Counted from the first letter of the stretch, positions 37,770 through 50,600 are shown. The stretch: DNA of 64,000 bases from Aristolochia californica (GCA_029961685.1 JARWKL010000007.1:5476708-5540707); one strand, 5' to 3'. Notes: a model not told the origin generated them from the letters alone. Numbers and translations: made by a program.

Positions 37770-38581
37770 TGTTAGGGAATCCCCATGTTTGAAAAGTCGA
37801 GGGATAGATAGAGAATTTTTTTTGTTTCTTTATGAGGTTGGAGTGTGGAACACTCAACCTCATTAAATTCTTCCTTAGTTTTTATTTCCCTTCCCTCCCG
37901 ATGATTTTGGATTGCCGTGCGTGATTTTCGAAAGTGCGAAAAAACCAAAGAAACAGAAACGTTCGGATTTTTTTTCGTTGAAGCTCTTTGAAGGTTTGTT
38001 TTTCAGAGAGAGTGAGAAAGCTTTGTGCTTCGAGTTTACGACCGATACAGTGAGAAATCACTTCCTTTCCCGCCGAGACGTTGCTGTAGAAATAGAGCTC
38101 TCTGCTTGCCGTCGTTGTGCTGCTCCGGCGTTGCATGATTCCTCTCGTTGGCATCTCTATCCTTAGTGTAGAGTGAGAGAGACCAGAGAATGAAGAAGGG
38201 CGTTGTATCCTCAATGTAGAAGGAGAGAGAGAAAGAGAGGAAGAAGGAACGCCTCCACAGAGGCGTTGACTGGTTTGTTTTATTGCTGACCATGTGGTGT
38301 TTGTTTCGTGTTGTTTCTGATCAGTGCTATTTGGGCGTCGGCGAGTCTCAGGTCTTCATACAGGTTACATTGTTCCTTCTTTTACAGATCTGTATTTATT
38401 TATCTGCAGTGGTAAATTAATGTATGGATTGTATGGATAGGAAATTGTAAACATTGAACGATATTCCTATTAAAGAACTATCATCAGAAGCTGTGGACGT
38501 AGCCCGATTTGGATGAACCACGTTAAATCTGTGTATTTAATTTTGCTCCCTAAATATAATTTGATTTGTATAATCCTATCA
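37770..38581 (+). repeat. 3' LTR of Copia-2
   Basis: 812 bp, collinear with the 5' LTR with scattered substitutions and small indels. Confidence 0.93.
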
Positions 38582-38586
38582 GAATG

Positions 38587-39520
38587 GTGATATTTTCCAA
38601 CTCATGGGATTCACACTCGAACATCAGACTGTACGAAAAGGAATAAAAAAACTAACAAATCTTTTCAATAGAAAGATGGCCTAGATGAAGATGTCAATCA
38701 TAAGCTGAAGGAGCACCGACTTGAGCAATAGGTCAATGACACGAATGAGCAATAGAGTAATAAAGTTTTTCCCTCTCATAACCTATACCAAGCATCCACT
38801 TTGACAGTAGATCCTTGCAAACACAATAAGAAAAAATGAATGTGACTAAACAATTTAGTTGGGAAGTAAGTTTACTAATAGATAACAAACTCATAGAAAA
38901 ACAAGGAACATACTAAACAAAAGACAATAATATAGAAGGAGAAGCATGGACAACACCTTTACCACCAATGTCAAACTGAGACCCATCACTAAGTACAATA
39001 AACTAAATAGAAGAAGAATGATTAGAAAACAAAAGAAAAGGTGGATTCATTATCTATCATATGGGTTGAGGCACCTGAATCTAGAACTGAAATAGAGCCA
39101 AGAGTAACACTAAGGACAATAGTATCTGAATGAACAATAGAGGTACTAGCAGGTACTAGCAGTAAAGAGCATGCTCAACTATAGGACCAACTACTTCCAA
39201 GTAGAAAGGCCCACTCTCAATTTCTCAATAAATTTTGATAACTCGTCCACAAAAGTACTATCATCATAACAATTCACTGAACTTTGAGCTACACTATAGT
39301 TGGACCAAGTCTGCTTGCCAACACACACCCAGCATTGTGTAGAGATATGCCTAACCTTGCCACAGGTATAAAAAGTTTTATCATGAATATATCGTCCATG
39401 GCCTCTACTACCATCTCTACCTCTACCACTTCCTCTACTACGACCACCATTTCAAATGACCTTGAGGTGTATCTTATCAACTAGTTAAACTGGAAGAAGA
39501 ATATACGGCAACATTATCCT
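38587..39520 (-). mobile_element. Old degraded copia relic, 5' part (gag/protease)
   Basis: The minus strand near 39450-39330 gives a Gly/Arg-rich stretch followed by FYTCGKVRHISTQCW, a decayed zinc knuckle of C-x2-C-x4-H-x4-C type. Below it runs a decayed protease/pre-integrase region to 38587. Reading continues across the Copia-2 insertion at 32889. It is beyond repair. Confidence 0.65.
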
Positions 39521-41344
39521 CAAAATTAAGGAACTAAAGGGACAAAACCACCAGGCCTTGTAGTTGTATTTTCAACTCAAAGAACACATGCATAAGCACT
39601 AGTGACTAGTGAGAGTAGCTACAAGAGCTCTCAACAACATATAAGCACGAATACTCTCATACTCTCATAGTTTGGGCCCAACCCTAGCAGCTAAAGAACT
39701 AATTTCCCATCCTATGTCTGCCTTACAATATGCTTTTGAGTCTAGGCTAAATCCTAGTCAGGAAATTAGTAATTTTGTTGGTTGAGCACATTTTAAGTCA
39801 CCTCATTCATGTTACTAGAAAGGTAATTAAGTGACCATCAAGCTTTGAGTGATTCAGAGCGAGCTTCACAATGGGACATCCATGTCTTTGTCTAACACAT
39901 ATGTGCATGGGTGTCACATACTTCCTCTATCATTTTTTGAGAGTAGATATACTTCTTACAATATGGAATAAAGACAAAGGGATCTTATCCGATAACTGAA
40001 GGGATTATACTAAAATCCCTTATCAGTTTTAACCTAATCGTACTCTTAAAATAGCTCCAAGGAGCATTCATGGGTAAGATTGAAACTAGTAATTCATAAA
40101 TGAGATTTCAAGCAATATAAATTGGGGGTTTCAAGGAATAAACCTAGAATTATTTTTTCAAACAAAATATACCTAGAAATATGAAATTATGGAGGAATTT
40201 TCTTGGGCAGTTCAAGTTCAACTCCCTAAAGAGCCTGCAAACATTCTTCAAAAACGGAAGTAAAATGTAACATCTCATCCTCTACGCCCACCATTTCAAT
40301 CTCAAAGTCCCGTATGGGGTCAATAAAACCCAAAAGATGTATGCTATTGAAATATAAACACTTGAACGAATAGCTCTTCTTTCTTCCTCACGGAATAACG
40401 CACAGACAGGAGAATCGTTTCTCCATCATCAATCCTTTGCCATATTTGATCAAGCACCACCCGATCCACCCTCTTTGTTTTTTCTCACCCTCCACCTCTA
40501 CCTCCTCCTCCGCTTCATCAACCACCTCCAACTCTCCATTTTGTCTCCGTTCTCCAACATTTGTTTCCGAAACAAATTTTCTTGGATTTTTCTACCGACT
40601 ATTACAATCTTTATCTCCTCTGATATTCAAGTCCTTTTCTCACCGATAATTGTCGCCATCGGTGCTCCTTTGGCATCACTCCGAGGATCATGACCATCAC
40701 TTCTCGAATCAATAACGGCCTCCGCTTCATCATTTAATGCTTAGGCAGCGATGAGGAGAAAAGGTGGATATGATGCACGAACTGGAGGAGGCGTATACGT
40801 AAGGTTGAGCAGTGATGTTTCATTCCTTGCTTAATTGGTGGGGATGAGAAGGGGGAGGGACTTGTGAAGCTTGACAAGAAGGAGAGACACTGGCAGAAAT
40901 TGATGGGTATAGGTGGAGGACGAACCAGCCGACGAGGGAGAAACTACGCTCCACAGTTTTCTCTGTTGTGAGGTAGGGGGCGGTAAAAGAACAATCCTAG
41001 GGGGCAGCCGCAAGAAAATTGTGTGGAAGATTCATCTGGAAATTTTGGATGATTCCTCAATGATCACCTTCTTTACAGTTATATTTACAGGTTACCAATT
41101 CAATTGGAAGAGTTCCTCACAAATGTACACCACATCTAAAACAAATCAATCGAATGCTGTGTCTCAATTTGCCGAACCCCCTGCCAACTAAATTAAACCC
41201 ACATTGTCCATGGAAGTGGGCACTTTTCATGAATTTTCAGTCTTCACGTTCAATCTCAGAGTCTGGTGTGTGGTGGAATTTGATAGCCGCATCTTGTCAA
41301 CTGATTCGAAGGTGTTCCGACCATGATCCACGGATACAGGAAAA
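39521..41344. other. Intergenic region, little recognisable
   Basis: This may include the gag N-terminal part and LTR of the old minus-strand copia, too decayed to outline. At 40430-40640 the plus strand is rich in CTCC/CCTCC pyrimidine repeats. No gene, RNA gene or clear element boundary was found. Confidence 0.45.
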
Positions 41345-41701
41345 GTTAAAGGTATAACTCCAAGGTGATCTCCCACGATCACCAGGAAAAAATTGGGTAC
41401 CGGATTCAACTGAAACCACTTCTCGTTTCAGAGAACTCCAATCCCCCAACGTCGCTCTGCATCAGAACCGTCAAAAGCCCATTACTGGAGTGCTCAGGCT
41501 GGCCAATGGCGAGTTGGATTCCACTGGGCGAGGTGGCTTGAAATTTCCTTCAAGAAAGTGAAACCCAGCCTCACCGGGTCTGGCCTCAGTATTTTATTGT
41601 ACCCTCCATCTTGTACCCATTGAGTTTCTGATACTAATCTAACCAGTGCCGTCGCAAGGCGCTGGATACTCTTGGGAGACTTCACTGTTGGTATAAGGAA
41701 A

Positions 41702-43234
41702 GGTTTTTTACCAAAATAACCAATTTTAAAAACATATTTTGAGTAAAGTTTATTTTGAAAAATACCTAACTTTGACCGGTCTACTGTACACGTATACTGT
41801 CAAAGGTGACACATAAACTTTGACTGATTACGTGTCGCCAGGTCATCGGTACATTGTGGTAGATGAACACATCGACTGCCATGTAAGATGCCACATCATT
41901 AAATAAAAAATATTTGAATAAATTTTTTTATTTTAAAAATAAAATTTATGAATACACTTTTTATTACCTTATATCTAAAATAATGAATTATTAAAAAATA
42001 TAATAAATAATTAAAATTTTAACTCTTACTTATTTAACACCTTTTATTATAGATTAAAATATTTATTAATTAAAAATAAAATTTATCATTACACTTTTTA
42101 TTACTTTATATTTTAAAAAATAAAAAATAAATTAAGTATACTAATTAATTAAAAAATTACTAACAGATTATCAATTTAATTAATTAGTGGCAACAAATCC
42201 ACTACTTTGGGATTTTACCAGAACTTTCCTAGCATTTCGACTGGGAAGTCAGAATTGGAAAGATTATAGGATTGTTTGAGCTTCTTCTTTACTGAAGATA
42301 CCATGTGCATGTGGATATGCTGGCGAGGGATTGTTTGCACAGAAGATGATACAGATACAGAATCATAGGTTATTCTCTAATCTTTCTCCATGATTGTCGA
42401 GAAGAATAAGAACGTTAAAAAAGAAAGTGAGTTTGAAAAATGAGAGCACATGGGATTCATTCATACGGATTTGATTCTTTGTTTTCATAAATTTTAAAAT
42501 CTCACTGCCTTCAAATCAAAACCAAAAGTTTGTAAGGAGCAGAGTTGATCCCTTATAAATTACATTAATGAGCCTTGCAATTTGATTTAAACAACACATG
42601 GCATTCATGGAGGTTTCGAAGACCGAAATAAGGTGGAAAAACTGGACAAGCAGATTGAAGTTTGAGGATTAGTGATTGAGATCTGCAATTAGATCACCTC
42701 AAGAAGACGAGATATCCAGAGTGAGTGAGATTGTGGACCAATTATGGGAATCTGATGATTCAATTTGGTGTATTATCCATGTTATCAAATAAAAATTGAA
42801 AAGTGCTTTGATTCCATGTTATCAAATAAAAAATGAAAAGTGCTTTGATTCTCAAAGAAGTTAGAGTCGGCACTTACAAAGATTATTCCCGCATGGAAAA
42901 TGGAATCAATATATGTCAACTTTAACGGCTAAAGTGCGGGGCGGTTGAGAGGGGGGTTTCTAGGGCAAGGGCGAGGCCAAGGCCGAGCAGCGGCAGTAGG
43001 GGAGCGGGCGAGAGGAGAGGAGAGGAGAGGAGAAAGATGGAGGAAGACGGGGTAAATAGTGATGTGGCAATCCTTGTGTTCATCTACCACAATGTACTGA
43101 TGACATTGTGGCACGTTATCAGTCAAAGCTTACGTGTTACCTTTGACTATATACGTATACAGTGGACCAGTCAAAGTTGGTAATAGTTTCTCAAAATATA
43201 TTTTTAAAATTGATTATTTTAGTAAAAAAAACCC
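41702..43234. mobile_element. DNA element with long terminal inverted repeats (Mutator-like?)
   Basis: The left arm 41702-41890 is matched, inverted, by 43060-43234; both arms include ACTTTGAC, then CACTGTATACGTATA-type sequence and then GTACATTGTGGTAGATGAACACA. The outer ends are GGTTTTTTACC... and, inverted, GGGTTTTTTTTAC. The interior (AT-rich left, mixed right) has no transposase. Arms this long suggest a non-autonomous Mutator-like element, but a 9-bp target duplication could not be established. Confidence 0.72.
42777..42850. repeat. Two-unit 37-bp tandem repeat
   Basis: CCATGTTATCAAATAAAAA starts at 42777 and 42814; both units end AAAAGTGCTTTGATT. It lies inside the long-TIR element. 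Confidence 0.9.
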
Positions 43235-43745
43235 TAAAAAGAGCGGATGTTACAGATGTGATACCCACCATTTTCTGTAATCTGTGAGTCTTTGTTTGAG
43301 TTCCTTGCAGCTGTGGTACCTGGAACTTTGTGGGTGGTCCGAAAAAGTTCACTCGCAAAAGGATCCCAGTGTAATCTTTTTTTGTGAGTGGATCTGAGAT
43401 TTCCTGGCACACCTTCACCATTGCATTCCTCTCTTTCTCGGGCACGCCGAGGTTTGTTACCTGCAGAAATTAAATCCTTTTGTGGTAGGTCGTTTTTATG
43501 GAAAGGAGAAATGGACAAAACGTCATCCTTAGAAGTGTGTTTACCAAGAAGAATTCCCACTGACGACAGGCCTTGTCGAGATCTTGCATGGTTTTGGACC
43601 GGTAATGGAGGAGACCCGACGAGAGGAGTTAAAGATCGATGATGGGGATCAAATCTGTTGAGGATATCTCTGGTGAACTCCCCGGCGGCGGCGACTCCTT
43701 GCCATGAAAGACGTCGGTGTAGAACTGCGAAAGAAAGTGATAAAT

Positions 43746-44509
43746 TAATGCGAAAATTGCATGCTAGCGGCTAGGAGTACCGGAAGAAGCCTCTAAAGAA
43801 GAGAGAACGAGTCGAGGACTCTGGATTAACTGGCTAGGCCAAAAAAATTGAAAAGTAACTTATTTACAGTATCAATCAGGAAGAACAGAAAGCAGCCCCC
43901 GCCTTCAATTGCCACCGTCAAACGCTTTTTTAAACCGGTACTGTTCTTTCTTCATTCTTTCACAAAAGTTGGTAGAAATTGGCAGGCCGTAGTAAAATTG
44001 CTGGTGAGGAGCCGCTGTCGCTGCAGTCCTAACTAGCTCCTTGAAGTACCAGTACTAGAATTAAACAAGATAAATACAGTACCAAATTAAATGGATTTAA
44101 CGAAAAGTTAGTTGCTTTCCCTATCTTATTCTCGTATCACTTTTAAGGATATAAAGCAAATGGGTAGAACGTAAGCAGACCAGTCGTCTTCTCCGTTCAC
44201 GGCAACCAACTACTACTGTCCTACTCTAACCAAGACGGCCAACCAATTCCTTTAATGTCAGTGACTTGTAACCGAGTACCTTCATAAATTCGTTCCAGCA
44301 CACACATATTTTAATTTTTTCTTAATGGTGTTGTCAAGATAAGAAGACGGGCAGTCCCATCTTCTTTCTAGATTACTCTTCTGTACTTTTGCTTAAAAAT
44401 ATATGAATCAGAAAATGTGTAATTCATTCAGAGAAGTAATAACATAGGAGTCATGTTTCGTTTTCCTTTCAACCTTTAATTCATTCAATTTTTTTCCTTC
44501 TTTTATTTT
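43746..44509. other. Intergenic region
   Basis: Right flank of the dioxygenase pseudogene, probably its old promoter, up to the LTR at 44510. Nothing else was recognised. Confidence 0.5.
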
Positions 44510-44720
44510 TGAGAGGATTTGATAAAAACCACCACACTTCGAAGGTGGAGTTGATGATCAATTTATAAGTTTTACAATGTCATATACAGAATATTACAAT
44601 CAATCTGAAATGGAAATTATACAAAGAATTAGCCTGTAATCAGGGCTAATTATCCTCAACGGAATATACAGAAATGGAGCCTTGAATCAAGGTGATATAT
44701 CTTTAACAGTATCTTCAACA
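44510..44720 (-). repeat. 3' LTR of Copia-3
   Basis: 211 bp, complete; reads TGTTGAAGATACTG... on the minus strand. Confidence 0.9.
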
Positions 44721-46001
44721 CTCCCCCGCAAGCGAAGCATCGGATTGGAACGAACATGAAGCTTGGATCGGAAAAATTCAAAAAGAGGGCGAGAAACACT
44801 TTTGGTGAAGATGTCAACAACCTGTAGATGAGAGCGCACAAACTGAGTGCGAAGTTTGCCAGCGACAACAAGTTCCTGAAGAAAATGGTAATCTAATTCA
44901 ACATGTTTGGTCCGCTTGTGCGAAATAGGATTGGAGCTTAAGATGATAGCATTTTTGTTGTCGCATAAGAGTAGGGGCGGTTGTGGAACTAGGACCTTGA
45001 GATCATGCAGAAGATGCGTAAGCCAAATAAGTTCAGCAATGGTCATAGCCAGGACACGATACTCAGATTCACAACTGGAGTGGGAGACAGTGGGTTACTT
45101 CTTTGCACTCCAAGAAATGAGATTGTTACCAACATAAATGGAGTAGCCTGATGTGGAACGACAAGTATCGGGGCAGCCAGCCCAGTCAGCATCCGAATAA
45201 GCGACTAGCGCACTGGGAACAGTGGATGGACGAAAACTAAGGCCAAAATGGAGAGTGCCCTTAACATAGCAAAGAATACGTTTAACAGCAAGAAAATGAT
45301 CTTCAGTAGGGGCGTGCAAAAATTGGCTGACAGAATTAACAACATGAGCAATATCTGGGCGCGAAATGGTCAAATATTGAAGGGCGCCAACCAGAGACCG
45401 ATAGAGAGTAGGATCAGAGAAAGGAGAACCATCGGCAGACAAGTGTTGGGAAACAACCATGGGAGTAGGGGTGGCTTCGAACCGAGCCGGCTCGGTTCGG
45501 CTCGGTTGGATTTGTCATTTATCGAGCTCGAGCACCGAAACCGGCTCGTTTACCTTAACGAGTCGAGCTCGACCGAAGCTAGGTTCGGTTCGTCGGCTTG
45601 CGAGCCGGCTCGAAATGAGTCGGATCGATATGAATCGGTAAGGGGATCGCGAGCGAGCGGGGGAGCGGGAGCGGGAGCGAGAGCGAGAGCGGGGGGAGGA
45701 ATTTTCCTCCCCCCTCGTCACCGCCGACCCCTCCCATCGGTTGTTGTCGCCGCCTCTACCGCCGTCGTAGTTGTTCGCCGGCGTCTATACTGTCATCGCA
45801 GCTGCTCGTTGGCCGTCTCTGTGGCCGTCCGTTCGATTTCTTCCTCTCCTCGCCGCCGCCTTTATTTCCGTCGCCTCCGACTCCGTCGTGGCCGTCATCC
45901 CCGACGATAGGTCCTCCCCGGTGCCGTAACCCCCTTCCCTCCGCGTCGTCGACAGAAAACCAGAACAAGGGAGAAATAATCTCCCCCTTCCTCGCGAGAA
46001 G

Positions 46002-46025
46002 ATGATCTCGCACGTGCGAGATCAT
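46002..46025. repeat. Perfect 24-bp palindrome with central CACGTG
   Basis: ATGATCTCGCAC is followed directly by its exact reverse complement GTGCGAGATCAT with no spacer; the centre is a G-box core. GTGCGAGATCATAAA recurs at about 46736 in the second half of the internal duplication, without the left arm. Confidence 0.92.
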
Positions 46026-47275
46026 AAAAAAAAAAAACACTTTTCCCTCTGGAAAAAATTAAAAATAAATTTTATAGAAATAATTTTCTATAAACTATTA
46101 GTGTCTCATGTTTTTTTAAATATTTTTCTAATTGAAATTTTTTATTAAAAATCATATAATTTTCTAAGTAAGATTTTTCGTACCAAGATGGGGTAGAAAA
46201 CTGTATAGAAAATTTTTTAATAAGTATTTAACAGTTGATACTGTAATACTTTTAGCATGAAGCAATTTTTATTACAATTTTGTGTTTGATATTTTATTTA
46301 ATTACAAATTTATGGATAAGTATAATAATATATCAGATTGATTATTAATTTTTATTTATTTCCCTAGAAAAGACAATAAAAGGTCCATTTAAATTTCCTA
46401 AGAAAATTTTAAAATATTTTCTGTAATTTTCTAATAAGTCACTAATAGTACTAAGATTTTATTTAAAGGTTTTTTGGGAATATGTATCATAGGAAAAATA
46501 TTTTTAGTTTTTCCTAGAATATAAATTTTTATCTAGGGGCACTAAGGAGGCCATAATAAAATTATGGCCAGATTCAAAAATTACAAAACAAGCTAGACAA
46601 CAATTGGAGTAAAAAATATTAATATTGGTATATTTTAATCCATTATTGAAATTCAATCCTGAACCTCCCCTATCATTATATTTTTTTAAAATGTATGCAT
46701 AATTTTATATATAATTTATTCAAAGCGACCCCTACGTGCGAGATCATAAACAAGGACAAATAAACTCTTTGTCCCTTCCTCATGGCTCTTAAATAAATTA
46801 AAAAGATATTTTAGTAGAAATACGTTTCTAGAGACTATTAGTGGTTTTTTCAATAAATATTGAAAAGACATTTTTAATAGAAATATAGGGACCATTAGTG
46901 CCTCATATTTTTTCAAAATATTTTTCTAATTATAAATTCTTTTTAAAAAATCATATAATTTTTCAAGTAAGATTTTCTTGCCAAGATGGGTTAGAAAACC
47001 ATATAAAAAAATTTTGAATAATTATTTGACAGTTGATGATATAATACTTTGAGCATGAGGCAATTTTCATAGTAATTTTGTGTTTGACATTTTATGTGAT
47101 TAAAAATTTATCGATAAGTATAATAATATATTAGATTAATAATTTATTTTTATTTATTTCCTTAGAAAAGGCAATAAGAGGTCCATTTAACTTTCCTATG
47201 AAAAAATTAAAATATTTCTTGTAATTTTCTAGTAAGTCTGTAATAGTAATAGGATTTTATTTAAAGGATTTATAG
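46010..47275. repeat. Diverged internal direct duplication of the hAT element
   Basis: 46015-46470 and 46735-47275 run in parallel: both go from GTGCGAGATCATAAA through GACAGTTGAT or AACAGTTGAT, TTTTGTGTTTGA and GATAAGTATAATAATATAT to AGGTCCATTTAA. The offset grows from about 720 to about 800 bp because of indels. The degree of divergence makes this an old event. Confidence 0.75.
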
Positions 47276-47657
47276 TTTTTATTTGGGTGATTGTAAATTG
47301 ATAGTGATATTTTATTTAATTTTGTTATGTTTGATTATTGTATGGAGTTTATTTATAATGTTATGCAGTATATGGAGTGTTTAGATTATTTTATGGAGTG
47401 TATAAACAATTTCATGAAGTGTTTATGGAATGTATAGACAATTTTATAGAGTGTTTATGGAGTGTTTATGCAGGTATTATGTATATTGATTATGCCCAAT
47501 TTTAAGTAGAGGTCATGCCAAATTTTATACAAGTATTATATATATAGATTATGCTCAATTTTAAGTAGAGGTTATGCCCAATCTTATACACATATTATAT
47601 ATATAAGTTATGCCCAATTTTATGTAGAGGTCATGCCCAATTTTATGTAAAATGTAT
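47266..47657. repeat. Module shared (inverted) with Harbinger element A
   Basis: The reverse complement matches 884-1264. It contains repeated TGGAGTGTTTATG-like and then AATTTTAAGTAGAGGTCATGCC-like phrases. Outside the module the two transposons are unrelated. Confidence 0.8.
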
Positions 47658-50600
47658 GCACAATTTTATGTACATTTTATTCGATATATATTTTTTGAAA
47701 AGTTTTAAATGTATGTTGAGGCTCGAGCTCGGCTCGAACTCGTTGGGCTCGAGCTCGATAACAATTTTAGACTCGAGACGAGGCTCGGCTCGAAGCTCGG
47801 CTAGAAATATTTAAATCAAGCTTGACTCGAACATAAGCAGGTTCGGGCTCGGCTTGGCTCGATGCCACCGCTACATGGGAGTGTGAACAGGTTTGCTTTC
47901 GAGCAACTGAGCGCGAGTGAGAATATCCCGAGCATATTTTAACTGACTGATAAATAGACCATCAGAAGTGGGTGAAGCTTCAAGACCAAGAAAGTAGCTA
48001 AGGGAGCCCAAATCCTTGGTAGCAAACTCAGAATGAAGCTTATGAGTAAAGCTGTCAAGCAGAGATGGATGATTGCCAGTAACAATAATTTCATCAACAT
48101 AAAGAAACAAATATATAAGGCTAGAGTGTTGATGAAAGACAAAGAGAGAGGTGTCGATGCGGCTGCAAGAAAACCCAAGTGTGAGAAGAAAGGAGTTGAA
48201 ACGTTGAAACCAGGCACGAGGCGCTTGCTTGAGGCCATAGAGAGCTTTCTTTAACAGACAAACATGAGTGGGAAAACGAGGATCAATATACCCAGGAGGT
48301 TGTTCCATATAAACATGTTCAGTAAGGTTACCATTGAGGAAGGCATTATTGACATCAAGTTGCCGAAGAGGTCATTTATTGGTAACAGCAAGAGAAAGCA
48401 CAACACGGATAGTAGTAGCTTTGACAACTAGACTGAAAGTGTCAGTGTAATCAAGACCAGGTACCTGAGTATAACCTTTGGCAACAAGGCGAGCTTTGAG
48501 ACGCTCAACAGAACCGTCCAACAAATATTTAGTACGAAACACCCATTTAGAGCCCACTATGTTGGTGTTGAGAGGACGAAGAACCAAAATCCAAGTGCCA
48601 TTTTGTTGCAAAGCTTAAACTTCTTCATCCATGGCAGCAAGCCAAGCAGGATTCTTAGCAGCAGATTTGAATCCTTTGGGCTCAGTAAAAGTAAGAAGAG
48701 CCGAAAGAAGTCCAGAAAAGCCCAAGACACTGAGATGCGCTGGATGACGAGGCTTGAAAATACCAACTTTAGCGCAGGTAATCATAGGATGAGAGCCCAA
48801 GGGAGAAGGCGGATGAGCAGCGGTCTCAATAGAAGGCGGATTAGCAGTGGTCTCAATAGAAGGCGGACTAGAGACTGAGGATGGCAAAGAAGCACCGGCA
48901 AGAGAATTATCAACCTGCACAGACTCATCCAAAGGGTCAGAACAAATATTACACGGGGAGGAGCTGGATCGAGGAATGTGCGGGAAATGTGGAGGAGAGG
49001 AAGGGGTGTGTGGCTCAATATGATGAAGACGAGGTTCCAAGAAATTGGATATGTGAAGAGAAAAAAGTAGTTGGGCCTGGGAGCTAGGGATTGTAGGAAA
49101 GTGAGTTTCATAAAATTGAACATGACGGGTGATATATAGCCAAGAGGTGAGAGGAACAAGACAACGAAACCCTTTGTGAGAGAGACTATAATCTAAGAAA
49201 AGGCAGGCAACCCTACGGGGAGAAAGTTTGTGAGGCATATAATCACGCAAACAAGGATAAACACGACAACCGAAAGGATGAAAATTTTCATAATTCGGAG
49301 AGTAGTCGTATAAAAGGTCAAAGGGTGACTTACCTCCAAGAAGCGAAGTGGGCAACCAATTGATGATATAAACGGCAGTGCTGAAAGCGTCAACCCAGAA
49401 TTGAGAAGGAAGATGAGAGTGGAAGAGAATTGGTAAGCCAGTCTCAGTCAGATGACGATGTTTTCTTTCAGCGTGACTGTTTTGAGCAGGAGTATATGGG
49501 TAAGAGTGTTGATGATGAATGCCAGAAGAACGTAGATGGGCTTTGAAGCAATTACTAGTAAATTTAGCACCACCATCACTTTGGAAAATCTTGATACGAG
49601 TGGAATGTTGGGTTTCCACAAATTTTTGAAATTGAAGAAAAATATCAAAGAAATCAGATTTAAATTTCAGAGGATAAAATCAGGTGAATCGAGAATAATC
49701 ATCAATAAAAATGACATAGTAGAGAAAACCTGATGTTGATTTGGCTGGGGAAGGACCCCAAAGATCGCCATGAATGAGATCTAACACATGAGACGACCTG
49801 CGTTTATTTTGAGAATAAGGCAAACAATGATTTTTAGCAAGTTGGCAGGTACTACATAGTTTGGGAGAAGGCAATAAAGATGTAAGAGAAATATGTCCTT
49901 TTTTATTTAAAAATAAAATAACAGAGTGATTCACATGACCAAGACGAGCATGCCATAAATCATATGAAGCACGCAGAGATTTATTTCAAAGAACAGAAAG
50001 AAAAGCAGAGTTGCCACGCATCAGCACATAAAGCCCTCCATCTCTTTTACCGGTTTCCACCACTCTTCCTGTTTGACGATTCTGAATAGTGAAAGAAGCA
50101 TTATTAAATGTAACAGAGAGGGGAAAATCAGAAGTTAATTTACTAATTGAAAGAAGATTTTTCATGAGATGAAGAACACCCAAGACATCTAATAAGTGAA
50201 TATTTGGAACAGGAGAAAAAGTACCAATGTGGGTAATAGGTATAGATGCACCGTTTCCTGTAATCACAGTCCTTACCCGTGTAATTTTTGGACTGATCCA
50301 AAGTAGATGGATCGGTAGTCATATGGGTGGAAGCCCCAGTGTCCAAAAACCAGTCAGCAGCCTCGGATCCAGAGAGAGAACAAGATATGTTGAAGGTTTG
50401 AGCAAGATGAGTCGAGGAGTCAGTCTAAGCATACCGCTGATTGCAACGATCAACATAATGGCCCTCCATGAGACAAATTTGGCAGCGGGGTGGACGACGA
50501 CCTTGACCAAAGTGGGTGCGTCCTCGGTTGGCAGAGTTGCGGCCGTGGGAATGAGTACGACCTCGGTGGTTACCACGGGAAGCAGAAGAAGTTCCATGGG

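Larger units (their letters stand above)
32895..38581 (+). mobile_element. Ty1/copia LTR retrotransposon, nearly intact (Copia-2)
   Basis: Long LTRs lie at 32895-33709 and 37770-38581, starting TGTTAGGGAATCCC and ending ATAATCCTATCA. The target duplication GAATG is at 32890-32894 and 38582-38586. The primer-binding site TGGTATCAGAGC is at 33713, and the polypurine tract is AAGTGGGAGAT before the 3' LTR. It lies inside an older minus-strand copia whose reading continues from 38587 to 32889. Confidence 0.95.
41345..43745 (-). pseudogene. 2-oxoglutarate dioxygenase pseudogene
   Basis: Three separated pieces are recognisable on the minus strand. Near 43740-43550: IPIID, then DLDKACRQWEFFLVN, with an internal stop. 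Near 43465-43325: VTNLGVPEKERNAMVKVC. Near 41690-41345: KPPRPVESNSP, then SDVGG-like and NPVPNFFLVIVGDHLGV. These correspond to exons 1, 2 and 3 of the intact gene at 27.6-29.0 kb (compare CREWGFFMVINHGVPEEL and SVPNSFLVNIGDHLE). The active-site HxD region is frameshifted and the last exon is missing. An element with long inverted repeats sits between pieces 2 and 3. Confidence 0.78.
45466..47873. mobile_element. Non-autonomous hAT-like transposon nested in Copia-3
   Basis: The ends are TAGGGGTGGCTTCGAACC (45466) and, inverted, TAGCGGTGGCATCGAGCC (from 47873), of the TAGGGGTGGC type common in plant hAT elements. A perfect 8-bp target duplication CATGGGAG lies at 45458-45465 and 47874-47881, the hAT length. 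The left part is GC-rich (CCGCCG/GTCGCC phrases), the centre is a diverged direct duplication, and the right part carries the module shared with element A. Subterminal CTCGGCTCGA-type repeats occur at both ends. No transposase is encoded. Confidence 0.88.

Noticed and set aside
45248..45910. 220-codon plus-strand frame rich in Arg and Ala
   Set aside because: It crosses from antisense copia pol into the GC-rich left end of the hAT element; no coherent protein.
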